Source: Streptomyces harbinensis | GTDB lineage: Bacteria; Actinomycetota; Actinomycetes; Streptomycetales; Streptomycetaceae | NCBI RefSeq assembly: GCF_900116145.1 | Contig: NZ_FPAB01000001.1 | Location: 62,001-126,000, forward strand | DNA: 64,000 nt | Direction: 5' to 3' | Shown here: piece after piece, positions 1 to 9,067 of the stretch | Layout of the letters: every line of letters starts with the position of its first letter | Numbering within the stretch: the stretch's first letter is position 1 | The notes under the pieces: generated by a model | Databases searched by the model: none | Told to the model about the DNA's origin: nothing | Seen by the model: the letters and a program-made list of their open reading frames with translations, nothing else | Program-made: the position numbers and the translations under genes

Positions 1-771
1 CTCGATGCGGTCGGGGAACGCCTCCTCGGCCCACAGCGGCACCACCTCCACGCCGCAGGACGCGGCGGCGCGCAGGGTGTCGCGGTCGTAGGCGCCGTAG
101 GGCGGGCGGAAGAGGGTGGGGCGCTCGCCCATCTCCTCCTCCAGGGTGTCCTGCTGGGTGCAGATCTCCTTCTTCTGCCCGGCGGCGGAGAGCGCGGGCA
201 GTTCCCGGTGGTTGACGGTGTGGTTGTGGATGCCCCAGCCGTCGTCGCGGGCGGCGCGGAAGTAGTCGTAGTCGTCGCGGGCCACGTAGTCGGAGAGGAA
301 GGCGCTGACCGGGATGTCGAGTTCGCGGAGCATCTCCAGCAGCTTCGGGTCCTTGTGGGCGCCGTCGTCGATGGTGAGGAAGACGACCTTGTCGTCCGTG
401 GGGACGCGGGTGATGACGGGCGGCAGGCCCTCGCCGCCGATGTGGCCGGGTTCCGCGGTCAGCTCCGGCTTCCCGGCCGGCGGGGCGGGCGGGCGCAGCG
501 GGGCCCCGGCCAGCCCCCAGCTCTTGGCGGCGGCCAGCCGCTGCTTCTCCGCCGCGATGAGCTGGTCGGCGTACGCGGTGAGCGCGTCGGCCGCCGTACG
601 CGCCTGGGTGCGCTGCGGTGCGCCCGGGCCCGCCGCGGCGGCGTCGGGGGCGGGTGCCGCGGTGGTGGCGGTGCCGCAGGAGAGGAGCGTGAGGCCGAGG
701 ACCGCCAGCCCGGAGGCGGTGATCCCGGTCCAGAAAAAGGATGTTTGTCGTACTTGTCTTATGATCCTCAT
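1..771 (-). CDS. polysaccharide deacetylase lipoprotein (3' end cut off)
   Basis: Extracellular carbohydrate esterase of the NodB/CE4 type, likely acting on peptidoglycan or another N-acetylated glycan. The 257 visible codons start with a lipoprotein signal: basic MRIIRQVR, a hydrophobic stretch and lipobox LLSC with Cys32. A linker of about 90 residues follows. The NodB domain shows the metal/catalytic motif FLTIDDG (Asp135, Asp136), the zinc motif HTVNH (His184, His188) and FRPPYGAYD. The reading frame runs off the left edge at the base level, so the C-terminus lies outside the window. The start is the ATG at 771. The methyltransferase gene starts divergently 63 bp away, so the two share a short promoter region. 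Confidence 0.88.
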   Translation of the reverse strand, partial: MRIIRQVRQTSFFWTGITASGLAVLGLTLLSCGTATTAAPAPDAAAAGPGAPQRTQARTAADALTAYADQLIAAEKQRLAAAKSWGLAGAPLRPPAPPAGKPELTAEPGHIGGEGLPPVITRVPTDDKVVFLTIDDGAHKDPKLLEMLRELDIPVSAFLSDYVARDDYDYFRAARDDGWGIHNHTVNHRELPALSAAGQKKEICTQQDTLEEEMGERPTLFRPPYGAYDRDTLRAAASCGVEVVPLWAEEAFPDRIE

Positions 772-834
772 GGAGCGGATGCTGACACCGCCCACCGGGA
801 ACACCCCGCACGACGTCCCGGCCCGCCGGGGAGA

Positions 835-2103
835 ATGACCCACGTGGCCGCACCCGATTCCTCCGCCCGACCGACCTTCGACGCCCTGCTGAGCCCCGAA
901 GGACAACAGCTCCTGGACCGCCTGCGGGACTTCGACCCGGCGGACGAACTCGCCCTCGCCACCCGACTGCGCCGCGATCACCCCGCCGGCCTCGTCTCCG
1001 CCGCCCTCGGCCAGGCCCGGCTGCGGCAGCGCGCCGCGGCCAAGTTCGGCGCGGACGCCGCCCGCATGTACTTCACGCCGCACGGCGTCGAACAGGCCAC
1101 CCGGGCCTCCGTCGCCACCTGGCGCGCCCGGCGGATGGCGGACCTGGGGGTGCGGCGCGTCGCCGACCTGTGCAGCGGCATCGGCGGCGACGCCATCGCC
1201 CTGGCCCGGGCCGGCATCGCCGTCCTCGCCGTCGACCGCGACCCGCTCACCTGCGCCGTCGCCGAGGCGAACGCCGCCGCCCTCGGCCTGGACGACCTGA
1301 TCGAGGTGCGGTGCGCCGAGGTCACCGAGGAGCACACCGCGGGCTGCGACGCGGTGTTCGTCGACCCCGCCCGGCGCGGCGGACGCGGCCGGATCTTCGA
1401 CCCCGAGGCGTACTCGCCCCCGCTGTCCTGGGCCGTCGGCGCCGCCGCCCGCACCCCGTACGCCGCGCTCAAGACCGCCCCCGGCATCCCGCACGAGGCC
1501 GTCCCCGACGGCGCCGAGGCCGAGTGGGTCTCGGACCGGGGCGAGGTCAAGGAAGCGGTGCTGTGGTTCGGCACCAGCGCCCCCGGCACCCGCCGCGCCA
1601 CCCTGCTGCCGGCCGGCGCCACCCTCACCGGCGCCACCGGGCAGGCCCCGGCCGGCGAGCCGGGACGGTACCTGTACGAGCCGGACGGCGCGGTCATCCG
1701 CGCCCATCTGGTGGCCGAGATCGCCGCCCGGCTCGACGGCCGGCTGCTCGACCCGACCATCGCGTACATCACCACGGACACCCCCGCCAGTACCCCGTAC
1801 GCCACCGGGTACGAACTGACCGACGTGCTGCCGTTCAACGTGAAACGGCTGCGCGCCCTGCTGCGCGAGCGCGGCGCCGGCACCGTCACCATCAAGAAGC
1901 GCGGCTCCGCCATCGACCCCGACGAACTGCGCAAACGCCTCAAGCCCAGCGGCCCGCACCGGGCCACCGTCATCGTCACCCGGCGCGCCGGCGCCCCGGT
2001 GATGCTGCTGGCCCGGCCCCTGGCCGGCGCGGACGGCGACAGGGACGGGAGCGGGAACGGCGACGGGGACGGGGACGGGAGCGGGGACGCCCCCGGAAGC
2101 TGA
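835..2103 (+). CDS. class I SAM-dependent methyltransferase with THUMP-like C-terminus
   Basis: Predicted methyltransferase of 422 residues; the target is unknown but is probably RNA by analogy with THUMP-like enzymes. The Rossmann SAM site is visible as VADLCSGIGGDAIALA (about residues 107-122), followed by the acidic strand AVDRD. The catalytic-loop region VFVDPARRGGRGRIFD follows. The C-terminal THUMP-like domain contains LPFNVKRLRALLRERG and a Lys-rich TIKKRGSAIDPDELRKRLK segment. The ATG at 835 is chosen because GGGGAG lies five bases upstream; an open frame continues further upstream but has no homology. The last 25 residues are a low-complexity GDGDGSG tail encoded by a short tandem GGGGAC-type DNA repeat, which may be unstable in length. 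Confidence 0.85.
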   Translation: MTHVAAPDSSARPTFDALLSPEGQQLLDRLRDFDPADELALATRLRRDHPAGLVSAALGQARLRQRAAAKFGADAARMYFTPHGVEQATRASVATWRARRMADLGVRRVADLCSGIGGDAIALARAGIAVLAVDRDPLTCAVAEANAAALGLDDLIEVRCAEVTEEHTAGCDAVFVDPARRGGRGRIFDPEAYSPPLSWAVGAAARTPYAALKTAPGIPHEAVPDGAEAEWVSDRGEVKEAVLWFGTSAPGTRRATLLPAGATLTGATGQAPAGEPGRYLYEPDGAVIRAHLVAEIAARLDGRLLDPTIAYITTDTPASTPYATGYELTDVLPFNVKRLRALLRERGAGTVTIKKRGSAIDPDELRKRLKPSGPHRATVIVTRRAGAPVMLLARPLAGADGDRDGSGNGDGDGDGSGDAPGS

Positions 2104-2300
2104 CGCCGCCCGGGCCCCGGCACCCGCGGCTTCCGGTCACGCGCCGGGCCCGGCCGGGCGACCCGGCCGGAAACCGTCCCCCACCGCCCCCGTCCCCGCC
2201 CCGGATTTCCCGCCCCGCCCCACGCATGACCGGCCCGCCGCCGGGGCACCCGCACCGGCACGACACCCACAGGACCGGACAGCGAAAGGACGTGACCGTC

Positions 2301-2843
2301 GTGCGCGTGGCCTTCCTCGTAGCACCCGAAGGCGTGGAGCAGATCGAACTCACCGACCCCTGGGACGCTCTGCTCGCGTCCGGCGGAGAACCCCGCCTGA
2401 TCTCCACCCACGGTGGCCGGATCCAGGCGTTCAACCACCTCGACAAGGCCGACACCTTCCCCGTCGACGAGACCGTCGCCGAAGCCTCGGTCGAGTCCTA
2501 CGACGGCCTGGTCCTGCCGGGCGGCGTGGCCAACCCCGACGCGCTGCGGCTCAGCAGCCGCGCCCTGGCGTTCATCAACGGCTTCTTCGCCACCGGACGC
2601 CCCATCGCGGCCATCTGCCACGCGCCGTGGACCCTGGTGGAGGCCGACGCCGTACGCGGCCGGACCCTCACCTCCTGGCCCAGCCTCAAGACCGACATCC
2701 GCAACGCCGGCGGCACCTGGGTGGACGAGCCCGTCGTCATCGACAACAACGGCCCCAACACCCTGGTCACCAGCCGCAAACCCGGGGACCTCCCGGCCTT
2801 CGACGAGGCGTTCCTGGCGCAGTTCGCCGCCGCCTCCGCCTGA
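2301..2843 (+). CDS. DJ-1/PfpI family protein
   Basis: Small protein (180 residues) of the DJ-1/PfpI superfamily, which includes general stress proteins, deglycases and peptidases. The nucleophile elbow AAICHAP places Cys106 and His107 as in the family. The conserved acidic residue of the N-terminal strand (VAPEGVEQIEL) and the oxyanion-forming segment LVLPGGVANPD are present. The GTG at 2301 is preferred because GAAAGGA ends ten bases upstream; an in-frame GTG at 2292 sits too close to it. The stand-alone gene stops before an HNH lipoprotein in the same direction. The exact activity cannot be told from sequence. Confidence 0.88.
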   Translation: MRVAFLVAPEGVEQIELTDPWDALLASGGEPRLISTHGGRIQAFNHLDKADTFPVDETVAEASVESYDGLVLPGGVANPDALRLSSRALAFINGFFATGRPIAAICHAPWTLVEADAVRGRTLTSWPSLKTDIRNAGGTWVDEPVVIDNNGPNTLVTSRKPGDLPAFDEAFLAQFAAASA

Positions 2844-2963
2844 GGTGATCCGGCGTCCGCGCGCCGGTGGCTGACTCCCTCACCACCGTGTTGACGTTCC
2901 GTACCGGGCCATAAGATCGTCATCGGTCAAGCACGGAACTCAACGGAAATATGGGGTGGGCAC

Positions 2964-3677
2964 ATGCGCGGCCGTCAGATCTCAGTCGCAGTCGCCATAG
3001 CCGTCAGCAGCGCACTGGCGCTCGGCGGCTGCACGGTGGAGGACGCCGCCGAGCCCGCGGACCGCGCCACGGACAGCTCGCCGCCGGCCGACGGCGCCCC
3101 ACCGGCCACCGACTTCATCGTCACGGCGCTCCCCGGACTGCCCACCCCCGAGGACGCCCGCACCCGGCTCGGTGAGCTGACGATCGCCGAACAGCGGTCC
3201 ATGAGCGGCTACAACCGGGACAAGTTCCCCCACTGGGCCTCCACCGACGGCTGCACGGCCCGCCAGCAGGTCCTCCAGCGCGACGGCGAGGACGTCGTCA
3301 CCGACGACAACTGCCAGCCCACCTCGGGCAGCTGGTACAGCGCCTACGACGGCGTCACCCTGGACGAGGCCAAGGACGTCGACATCGACCACATGGTGCC
3401 GCTGGCCAACGCCTGGCGCTCCGGCGCCGACACCTGGGACGACGAGCTGCGCGCCGCCTTCGCCAACGACCTGACCGGCCCGCAGCTGCTCGGCGTCAGC
3501 GCCGCCTCCAACCGCTCCAAGGGTGACCAGGGCCCCGAGGACTGGCAGCCGCCGCTGGAGGAGTTCTGGTGCGAGTACGCGCTGGCGTGGACCGAGGTGA
3601 AGCACGGCTACGACCTGACGGTCACCCAGGACGAGCACGACGAGCTGGCCGCGATGCTCGACACCTGCCCGGCCTGA
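2964..3677 (+). CDS. secreted lipoprotein with HNH/DUF1524-type nuclease domain
   Basis: Predicted exported nuclease of 237 residues. The N-terminus is a lipoprotein signal with lipobox ALGGC (Cys23), then an acidic Pro/Ala linker. The catalytic fold is recognisable as DIDHMVPLANAWRSG followed by AAFANDLTGPQLLGV and NRSKGDQGPEDW, the spacing seen in the GmrSD C-terminal/DUF1524 HNH group. Four Cys residues (in TDGCTAR, DDNCQP, EFWCEY and DTCPA) could form disulfides outside the cell. Such proteins are common in Streptomyces and are thought to digest external DNA; that role is inference. The ATG at 2964 is supported by the signal peptide starting there. Confidence 0.87.
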   Translation: MRGRQISVAVAIAVSSALALGGCTVEDAAEPADRATDSSPPADGAPPATDFIVTALPGLPTPEDARTRLGELTIAEQRSMSGYNRDKFPHWASTDGCTARQQVLQRDGEDVVTDDNCQPTSGSWYSAYDGVTLDEAKDVDIDHMVPLANAWRSGADTWDDELRAAFANDLTGPQLLGVSAASNRSKGDQGPEDWQPPLEEFWCEYALAWTEVKHGYDLTVTQDEHDELAAMLDTCPA

Positions 3678-3725
3678 CGGCGGCGCCGCCCGGCCGCCCC
3701 GGGCTCCGTGCTCCGTGCTCCGGAC

Positions 3726-3905
3726 TCAGCGCGCGGACCGGTAGTTCTCGGCCTTGTCGAGAATGGTGGTGAACCGCTGCCACTGCTCGGCCGCCTCGGC
3801 CGTGCGGCCCACGGTGAAGTCCTCCGGGTCGAGGAAATCCAGCCTCGCCCGGGTGGCCGGGTCCAGGTCCCGCCACGCCGCCTCGTCCTGGGGTGATCGC
3901 GCCAC
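3726..3905 (-). CDS. small hypothetical protein (59 aa)
   Basis: A short acidic frame with Streptomyces-like codon use. It contains DPATRARLDFLDPEDFTVG and ends in AENYRSAR. The only possible start is the GTG at 3905, because an in-frame TAG lies nine bases upstream of it. No good ribosome binding site is visible, so translation may be leaderless. I do not recognise a family. It is convergent with the HNH lipoprotein gene and lies downstream of the carboxypeptidase gene, from which it is separated by a strong hairpin. Confidence 0.5.
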   Translation of the reverse strand: MARSPQDEAAWRDLDPATRARLDFLDPEDFTVGRTAEAAEQWQRFTTILDKAENYRSAR

Positions 3906-3932
3906 CGGGCGATGCTATCGCCTGGCCGGCGG

Positions 3933-3978
3933 CGGACGGGCCCGTACCGCGCGGTAGCACGCGGTACGGGCCCGTCCG
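3933..3978 (-). terminator. 19-bp perfect inverted repeat downstream of the carboxypeptidase gene
   Basis: The arms at 3933-3951 and 3960-3978 are perfectly complementary around an eight-base loop. The hairpin starts eight bases after the stop codon of the carboxypeptidase gene on the minus strand. There is no T-tract, as usual in Streptomyces. Confidence 0.7.
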
Positions 3979-3985
3979 GCCCCGA

Positions 3986-6949
3986 TCAGCCCAATCGGCG
4001 CAGCTTCGCGCCGAACCCGGGCTCCGTCAGCTCCTCGGCGAGCGCCACCGGAACGGTCGTCTCCCGGCCGCCGGTGCCGTCACCGACCGTCAGCGTGCCG
4101 ACCTCGGTACCGGCGGCGGCGGAGTGCGGCAGGTCCTCGGCGGCCTTCAGCTCCACGCGCAGTTCCAGGCCCGGCCAGCCGGCGGCCCGCACGTCCTCGG
4201 TGACGGTCACGGGGGTGCGCCCGCCGAGACCGTCGTCCACGTACCCGACGACGTCGCCCGCCGCGAGCACCGTCTCCTCGATCAGCTCCTGCTGGGCGAA
4301 CTCGATCAGCGTCCTGCCCGCGTTCAGCGCGCCGGTGAGGATCGACAGGTCCACCGGGTCCGGCGGCTGGCGCAGCACGGCGCCGACGATGAGGCGGGTC
4401 TCCTCGCCCACGGTCTGCTCGGCGGCGAAGAGCAGATTGCCGAGGGCGGTGGTGGTGGTACCGGTCTTGATGCCGACGGTGCCGTTCATGGGTACGAGGT
4501 GGTTCCAGTTGCCGTGCCGCTCGCCGTTGCTGTCGTAGTACTCGGGCATCCGCACGATCTGCCGGAACACCGGGTCCTCCATGGCCGCTTTGCCGAGGAT
4601 CACCTGGTCCTCGGCGGTGCTGACCGTGTCCGGGCTGAGGCCGGAGGGGTCGGTGTAGGTGGTGTTCTTCATGCCGAGTTCGGCGGCGGTCTCGTTCATC
4701 TTGGCGACGAAGTCGGCCTCGGAACCGGCGTCCCAGCGGGCGAGCAGCCGGGCCACGTTGTTGGCGGAGGCGATCATGATCGCCTCGATGGCCTCGCGCT
4801 GGGTGAGCTCGTCGCCCGCGGTGACCGAGACGACGGACTCGTCGTCCGTGTCACCGAGCGCCACGTCGTCCTCGGCCTGCCGGTCCACGGGGATGGTGGC
4901 GCCGGTGGATTCGGGATCGGCGTCCATGGGGTGGTCGCGCAGGATGAGGTACGCGGTCATGACCTTGGCGACGGAGGCGATCGGCACCGGCTCCTGGTCG
5001 CCGGAGGTACCGAACGTGCCGATCCCGTCCACGTCCAGCGCGGCCTGGCCCGACCCGGGCCACGGCGCGGTGGGCGCCTCGCCGTCGAAGGTGTGGGTGT
5101 CGGCGGCGGTGAGGCCGAGGGTGGGCTCGGGCAGCGGGCGCAGGGACTGGGCGACCGTGAAGATGATCAGCAGCAGGACGACCAGCGGCGACCAGATCTT
5201 GATCCGGCGCAGCACGGTCCGCAGCGGGGTGGGCGGCGGCGGGGGCGTGTTGGTGAGCGCGGCGAGCAGTTCGAGCGGTTCCCGCTCGGAATCCGGCACC
5301 GGCGGCGGCCCGGCGGGCGGCGGCGGCACGGGGGCGGCGGGCGCGGCGGCCTTCTCCGGCCCGGCGACGGGCGGCGGCATGGCGGGCGCGGCGGGGGGCT
5401 CGGACGCGCTGCGCGCGGGCTTGCCGCCCTCGGCGGGGGCGGTGTCGGACGGCTTGGACAGATCCGCGCCCTTGGCGGCGGCCTTACCGCTCGCCGCCGG
5501 GGCCTCGGCCGGCTTCGGCGGCGCGGAGGCCGAGTCTGCGGCCCCCGCCGGGGCGGCGTCGGACGGCTTGGACAGATCCGCGCCCTTGGCGGTGGACTTG
5601 CCGCTCGCCGCCGGGGTGCCGGCCGGCTTCGGCGGCACGGCGGCGCCACCCGCGCGCTCGCCGTCCTCGGACGAGGCGCCGGAGGACGGGGTCGCGGCGT
5701 CGGTCGGCTTCGACAGGTCCGCGCCCTTCGCGGTGGGCCTGGCGCCCTCGGCGGACGTACCGGTGGACGGGGCGTCGGCGTCCTTCGCGTCCCCGGCAGA
5801 AGTGGGGCCGGACGGCGCCTTGCCCGGCTTGGGCGGTACGGCGGTGGGCTTCGGCGGTGCCGCTTCCTCGCCCGCCTCGGAGGAGGCAGCGGCGTCCGGG
5901 GCCCGGCCCGGCTTCGGTGGCACCGGGGCCGCCGCCCCCGGCTTCTCCGCGGCGGCCCCGGCGCCCCGCGCGTCCGCGTCACGGCGCGGGTCGGCAGGGA
6001 CCGCCCCGGACGGGGCGGGCGACGGGGAGAAGTCCAACGTGGCGTCCGCACCGGCCGCCGCGTCGCGGCGCGGCGTGGCCGGTACCGGGTCCGGCCCACC
6101 GGAGGGCGTGCCCTCACCCCGCTCGGCACCGCCGGACGAGGCCGAAGCGGCATCGTCCGCGAGAGCCGCCGCCGGGGAGAACACCATCGTCGCGTCTGAA
6201 CCGGCGGCCTTGCCGCCGCGTGCCGTCGCTGCCCCGGACACACCGACGTCAGCGGCATCCGCGCCACTGTCCGGGGAAGCGCCGTCCGTGCCCGACGCGT
6301 CGGCCGAGGCAGCCGCACCGCTGTCCACGGCAGCACCCGCACGGGCGGCTGCGTCGGCCGGTGCGTCCGCGCCGGAAGCGGCAGCGGCAGCGGTGACGGC
6401 CGATGCAGCCGCAGCGGCCTTCGCGCCGCTGCGCGGTCCTCCCGGCGCGGCATCCGCCGTTTCGGCCCCGCTCGCCGTGGCATCCGGGCCCGCGTCCGTC
6501 GTTTCGCCGGCCGTCGTGGTGGCTCGCCGCTTCTTCGGTGCTGCCTCCGGGGCGTCATCGGCGTCCGCCGTCGTTCCCGAGGCACCGCCTTCCGGCCCGG
6601 CCGGGTCCGCTCCGGCCGCCCCGTCCCGCCGGCCCTCGCCGGAGGCCGTCGCTTCCGCCGCCGATCGCCGCAGCGCCGCCGCCGGGGAGAACACCATCGT
6701 CGCGTCCGAACCGGCGGTCTTGCCGCCGTCTCCGTCCGGGTCTCCGGCCCGTTCGGCCGGTTCCTCCGGGTCGTCGGCCGGTTCGGCCGGTTCCGCCGGC
6801 TCCTCGCCGGCCGGTGTGGGCCCGGATATGTTCCGCTTCGTGGGGGCGGGGGTCTCGGCGGGAACTGTTTCCGGGGGGCCGGACGTCCTTCCACCTGACT
6901 CCTGCTGATCCCGCTCCCGCTCCGCGATGTCCGGGGACTCGCCCGCCAC
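3986..6949 (-). CDS. D-alanyl-D-alanine carboxypeptidase with very long repeat-rich N-terminal tail
   Basis: Penicillin-binding protein of the S11 (DacA) family that trims the peptidoglycan stem peptide. The protein has 987 residues, but only the last 380 are the enzyme. A single membrane segment (IWSPLVVLLLIIFTVAQ, about residue 585) is followed outside the cell by SVAK (Ser659, Lys662), SANN and IKTGTTT. The first 580 residues are a cytoplasmic Pro/Ala/Ser-rich tail. It holds two identical ATMVFSPAAAL motifs and a related ATLDFSPSPAP. It also has three KGADLSKP repeats and several PPKP segments. The GTG at 6949 is chosen because TAGGAGG lies just upstream; an ATG at 6976 also fits. The Thr-centred repeats could be Ser/Thr-kinase sites, which is inference. 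Confidence 0.9.
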   Translation of the reverse strand: MAGESPDIAERERDQQESGGRTSGPPETVPAETPAPTKRNISGPTPAGEEPAEPAEPADDPEEPAERAGDPDGDGGKTAGSDATMVFSPAAALRRSAAEATASGEGRRDGAAGADPAGPEGGASGTTADADDAPEAAPKKRRATTTAGETTDAGPDATASGAETADAAPGGPRSGAKAAAAASAVTAAAAASGADAPADAAARAGAAVDSGAAASADASGTDGASPDSGADAADVGVSGAATARGGKAAGSDATMVFSPAAALADDAASASSGGAERGEGTPSGGPDPVPATPRRDAAAGADATLDFSPSPAPSGAVPADPRRDADARGAGAAAEKPGAAAPVPPKPGRAPDAAASSEAGEEAAPPKPTAVPPKPGKAPSGPTSAGDAKDADAPSTGTSAEGARPTAKGADLSKPTDAATPSSGASSEDGERAGGAAVPPKPAGTPAASGKSTAKGADLSKPSDAAPAGAADSASAPPKPAEAPAASGKAAAKGADLSKPSDTAPAEGGKPARSASEPPAAPAMPPPVAGPEKAAAPAAPVPPPPAGPPPVPDSEREPLELLAALTNTPPPPPTPLRTVLRRIKIWSPLVVLLLIIFTVAQSLRPLPEPTLGLTAADTHTFDGEAPTAPWPGSGQAALDVDGIGTFGTSGDQEPVPIASVAKVMTAYLILRDHPMDADPESTGATIPVDRQAEDDVALGDTDDESVVSVTAGDELTQREAIEAIMIASANNVARLLARWDAGSEADFVAKMNETAAELGMKNTTYTDPSGLSPDTVSTAEDQVILGKAAMEDPVFRQIVRMPEYYDSNGERHGNWNHLVPMNGTVGIKTGTTTTALGNLLFAAEQTVGEETRLIVGAVLRQPPDPVDLSILTGALNAGRTLIEFAQQELIEETVLAAGDVVGYVDDGLGGRTPVTVTEDVRAAGWPGLELRVELKAAEDLPHSAAAGTEVGTLTVGDGTGGRETTVPVALAEELTEPGFGAKLRRLG

Positions 6950-7173
6950 CGTGCCTCCTAGCAACCTGTTCTTCATACGTTCGCCGCTGGCCCTAACAGT
7001 CTGCCGCGTGCTGTGCACCGTGGCTGACCACGCGCGGCCTGGCGGAAATCCGCCCTCCTCCCCCTTTGACGGGCCCGACATATCTACGGGTTCCATCACA
7101 AATCAACCACGCACTCTCGACAGCAGCATGTGAGAGGCGTCACCCTGTCTTTCATCCACGCGGGGAGGCATGG

Positions 7174-7935
7174 ATGAGCAGGAGTCGTAGAACCATTCCG
7201 GAGGAGCTGCTGCTGCTCGCTCTGGACCCGGCCACGGGTACCACCGCACAGCCGCAGTCACTCGACCTCGGCCTGGCCGGGGCCCAGCTTGTGGAGCTGG
7301 CTCTGGCAGGACGGATAGCCCCAGACGGGGACCGCATAGCCGTGGTGCTGCCACGGCCGACTGGAGATCCCACCTTGGACTCCGCCCTGGAGCTGCTGCG
7401 CCGCCGTGGCAGCCCCGTGCGGGCGGTCAACTGGATCGGCGGGCCCCGGCTGGGGCTGCGCCAGACGTACCTCACGCATCTCGAACGCTGCGGCATGGTG
7501 CACGCGGTCGAGAACCAGATGTGCGGCGTGCTGCCGACCACCCGGTATCAGGCGACGGACACCGCCGTCAGCCGGCAGATCCGGGCCCGGCTGGACACCG
7601 CCATCCGTACCGGCACCCCACCGGATGCCCGGACCGCCGCGCTGGCGGCGCTGGCGCACGCCGTGGGGCTCGGCAAGCATCTGTATCCCGGGAACGAGGG
7701 GCGGTCATCCCGCGCCCGGCTGCGGGATCTGATCCGGCACGACCCGATGGGCGGGCTGGTGGCCCACGCGGTGATGGATGTGCAGAACGGAGTGGCGGGC
7801 CAGGCCGCCGCCCGGCGCCAGCAGCAGCAAGCGCAGCCGCAGGCACCGGAGCGGACCCCGGCCGCCGTCGGAACGGCGCCGGCACCGGCGCGGTCCGGCG
7901 GTGTGCGCGTGCGGTCGCGTTCGCTCTCCCACTAG
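7174..7935 (+). CDS. GPP34 (GOLPH3-like) family protein
   Basis: Cytosolic protein of 253 residues resembling the phosphoinositide-binding GPP34/GOLPH3 family, which is abundant in Streptomyces but poorly characterised there. The family start TIPEELLLLALDPATG is evident, followed by the helical repeat core with LGLAGAQLVELALAGRI and LRDLIRHDPMGGLVAHAV. The last 50 residues form a Gln/Ala/Pro-rich unstructured tail. The ATG at 7174 has GGGGAGG five bases upstream; another ATG at 7170 is out of frame. The gene is divergent from the carboxypeptidase gene, with a 224-bp AT-richer intergenic region that probably holds both promoters. Confidence 0.85.
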   Translation: MSRSRRTIPEELLLLALDPATGTTAQPQSLDLGLAGAQLVELALAGRIAPDGDRIAVVLPRPTGDPTLDSALELLRRRGSPVRAVNWIGGPRLGLRQTYLTHLERCGMVHAVENQMCGVLPTTRYQATDTAVSRQIRARLDTAIRTGTPPDARTAALAALAHAVGLGKHLYPGNEGRSSRARLRDLIRHDPMGGLVAHAVMDVQNGVAGQAAARRQQQQAQPQAPERTPAAVGTAPAPARSGGVRVRSRSLSH

Positions 7936-8091
7936 ACCTGCCGGGAGCCGCATCGGGCATGGGGTGCGGCCGGGGTGCCGACCGCACCCCGGCCGTACCC
8001 CATGCCGGTGTTTTCCAGCGGGCATACCTCCGTAGATGGCAGGCTGCTGAGCACCAGTCATACTGATCCACGCAACGGAGGTGCACCGTCA

Positions 8092-8964
8092 GTGGCGGGC
8101 AATGTCAATCCCACTGTCCGGCGCCGCAGGCTCGGTCAGGAGCTGCGGCGGCTCCGCGAAGACAAGGGCATGACCGCGGAGGAGGTCGCCGACCGGCTGC
8201 TGGTGTCGCAGTCCAAGATCAGCCGGCTGGAGAACGGCCGCCGGAGCATAAGCCAGCGCGATGTGCGCGATCTGTGCGGTGTCTACGAGGTCGACGACAA
8301 GAAGCTGATCGAGTCCCTGATGCAGATGGCGCGGGAGTCGCGGCTCCAGGGCTGGTGGCACGCGTTCGCGGAGCTGTCGCCGACGTACAGCGTCTACATC
8401 GGCCTGGAGATGGACGCGTCCTCGCTGCGGGTGTACGAGCCGCAGATCGTGCCGGGGCTGCTCCAGACGCACGACTACGCGGCGGCCGTGATCGCCGGCG
8501 CGCTGCCGGAGGTGGCGCGCGAGGAGGTGGACAGCCGGGTCCAGGTGCGGCTGCGGCGGCAGCACCGCATCCACGAGGACCGGGTGCCGCTGCGGATGTG
8601 GGCGGTGGTGGACGAGGGCGCGCTCCGGCGCATGGTGGGCGGCCTGGAGACGATGCGCGGGCAGATAGAGCATCTGCTGGACTGTGCCGGGCTGCCGCAT
8701 GTGACGCTTCAGGTGATGCCGTTCTCTGCGGGCGCGCATCCGGGGGTGAACGGCCAGTACACGATCATGGAGTTCCCGGAGAACTCGGATTCCACGGTGG
8801 TGTATCTGGAGGGCGTCACCAATGATCTCTATCTGGAGAAGCCGCACGACGTGCAGCACTACAGCGTGATGTACGAGCATCTGCGGGCGCAGGCGCTGAG
8901 CCCGGAGCAGACGCGGGAGTTCTTGGAGGGGCTGCTGGTGGAGTTCACCAAGCAGCCGTCCTGA
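8092..8964 (+). CDS. XRE-family regulator with DUF5753 domain
   Basis: DNA-binding protein of 290 residues. The N-terminal helix-turn-helix (about residues 14-70) contains LGQELRRLREDKGMTAEEVADRL and QSKISRLENGRRSI. The DUF5753 domain follows, with QIVPGLLQTHDYA, RVQVRLRRQHRI and PFSAGAHPGVNGQYTIMEFP. This is the standard architecture of a large Streptomyces regulator family usually encoded beside a DUF397 protein; no DUF397 gene is adjacent here. The GTG at 8092 is chosen from CGGAGG ending ten bases upstream and because homology starts at this point. The protein resembles the developmental and antibiotic regulators of the family, but the target is unknown. Confidence 0.9.
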   Translation: MAGNVNPTVRRRRLGQELRRLREDKGMTAEEVADRLLVSQSKISRLENGRRSISQRDVRDLCGVYEVDDKKLIESLMQMARESRLQGWWHAFAELSPTYSVYIGLEMDASSLRVYEPQIVPGLLQTHDYAAAVIAGALPEVAREEVDSRVQVRLRRQHRIHEDRVPLRMWAVVDEGALRRMVGGLETMRGQIEHLLDCAGLPHVTLQVMPFSAGAHPGVNGQYTIMEFPENSDSTVVYLEGVTNDLYLEKPHDVQHYSVMYEHLRAQALSPEQTREFLEGLLVEFTKQPS

Positions 8965-9067
8965 GGACGGTCCCGGGAACGGTCTCCAGCGGGTGGGCCC
9001 GGGCCGGCTGCGGCTGTACCGCCTCGGTCTCGCGCACAGGACTGCCGAAGGTGTGCGTGGGCCGGTT

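Noticed and set aside
2035..2100. GGGGAC-type tandem DNA repeat as a possible regulatory or slip site
   Set aside because: It is a simple low-complexity tail at the end of a gene, a common feature of GC-rich genomes; no frame switch product is evident.
978..2621. 547-codon minus-strand frame over the methyltransferase and PfpI genes
   Set aside because: It spans two clear genes and the gap between them and shows no domain; it arises from high GC.
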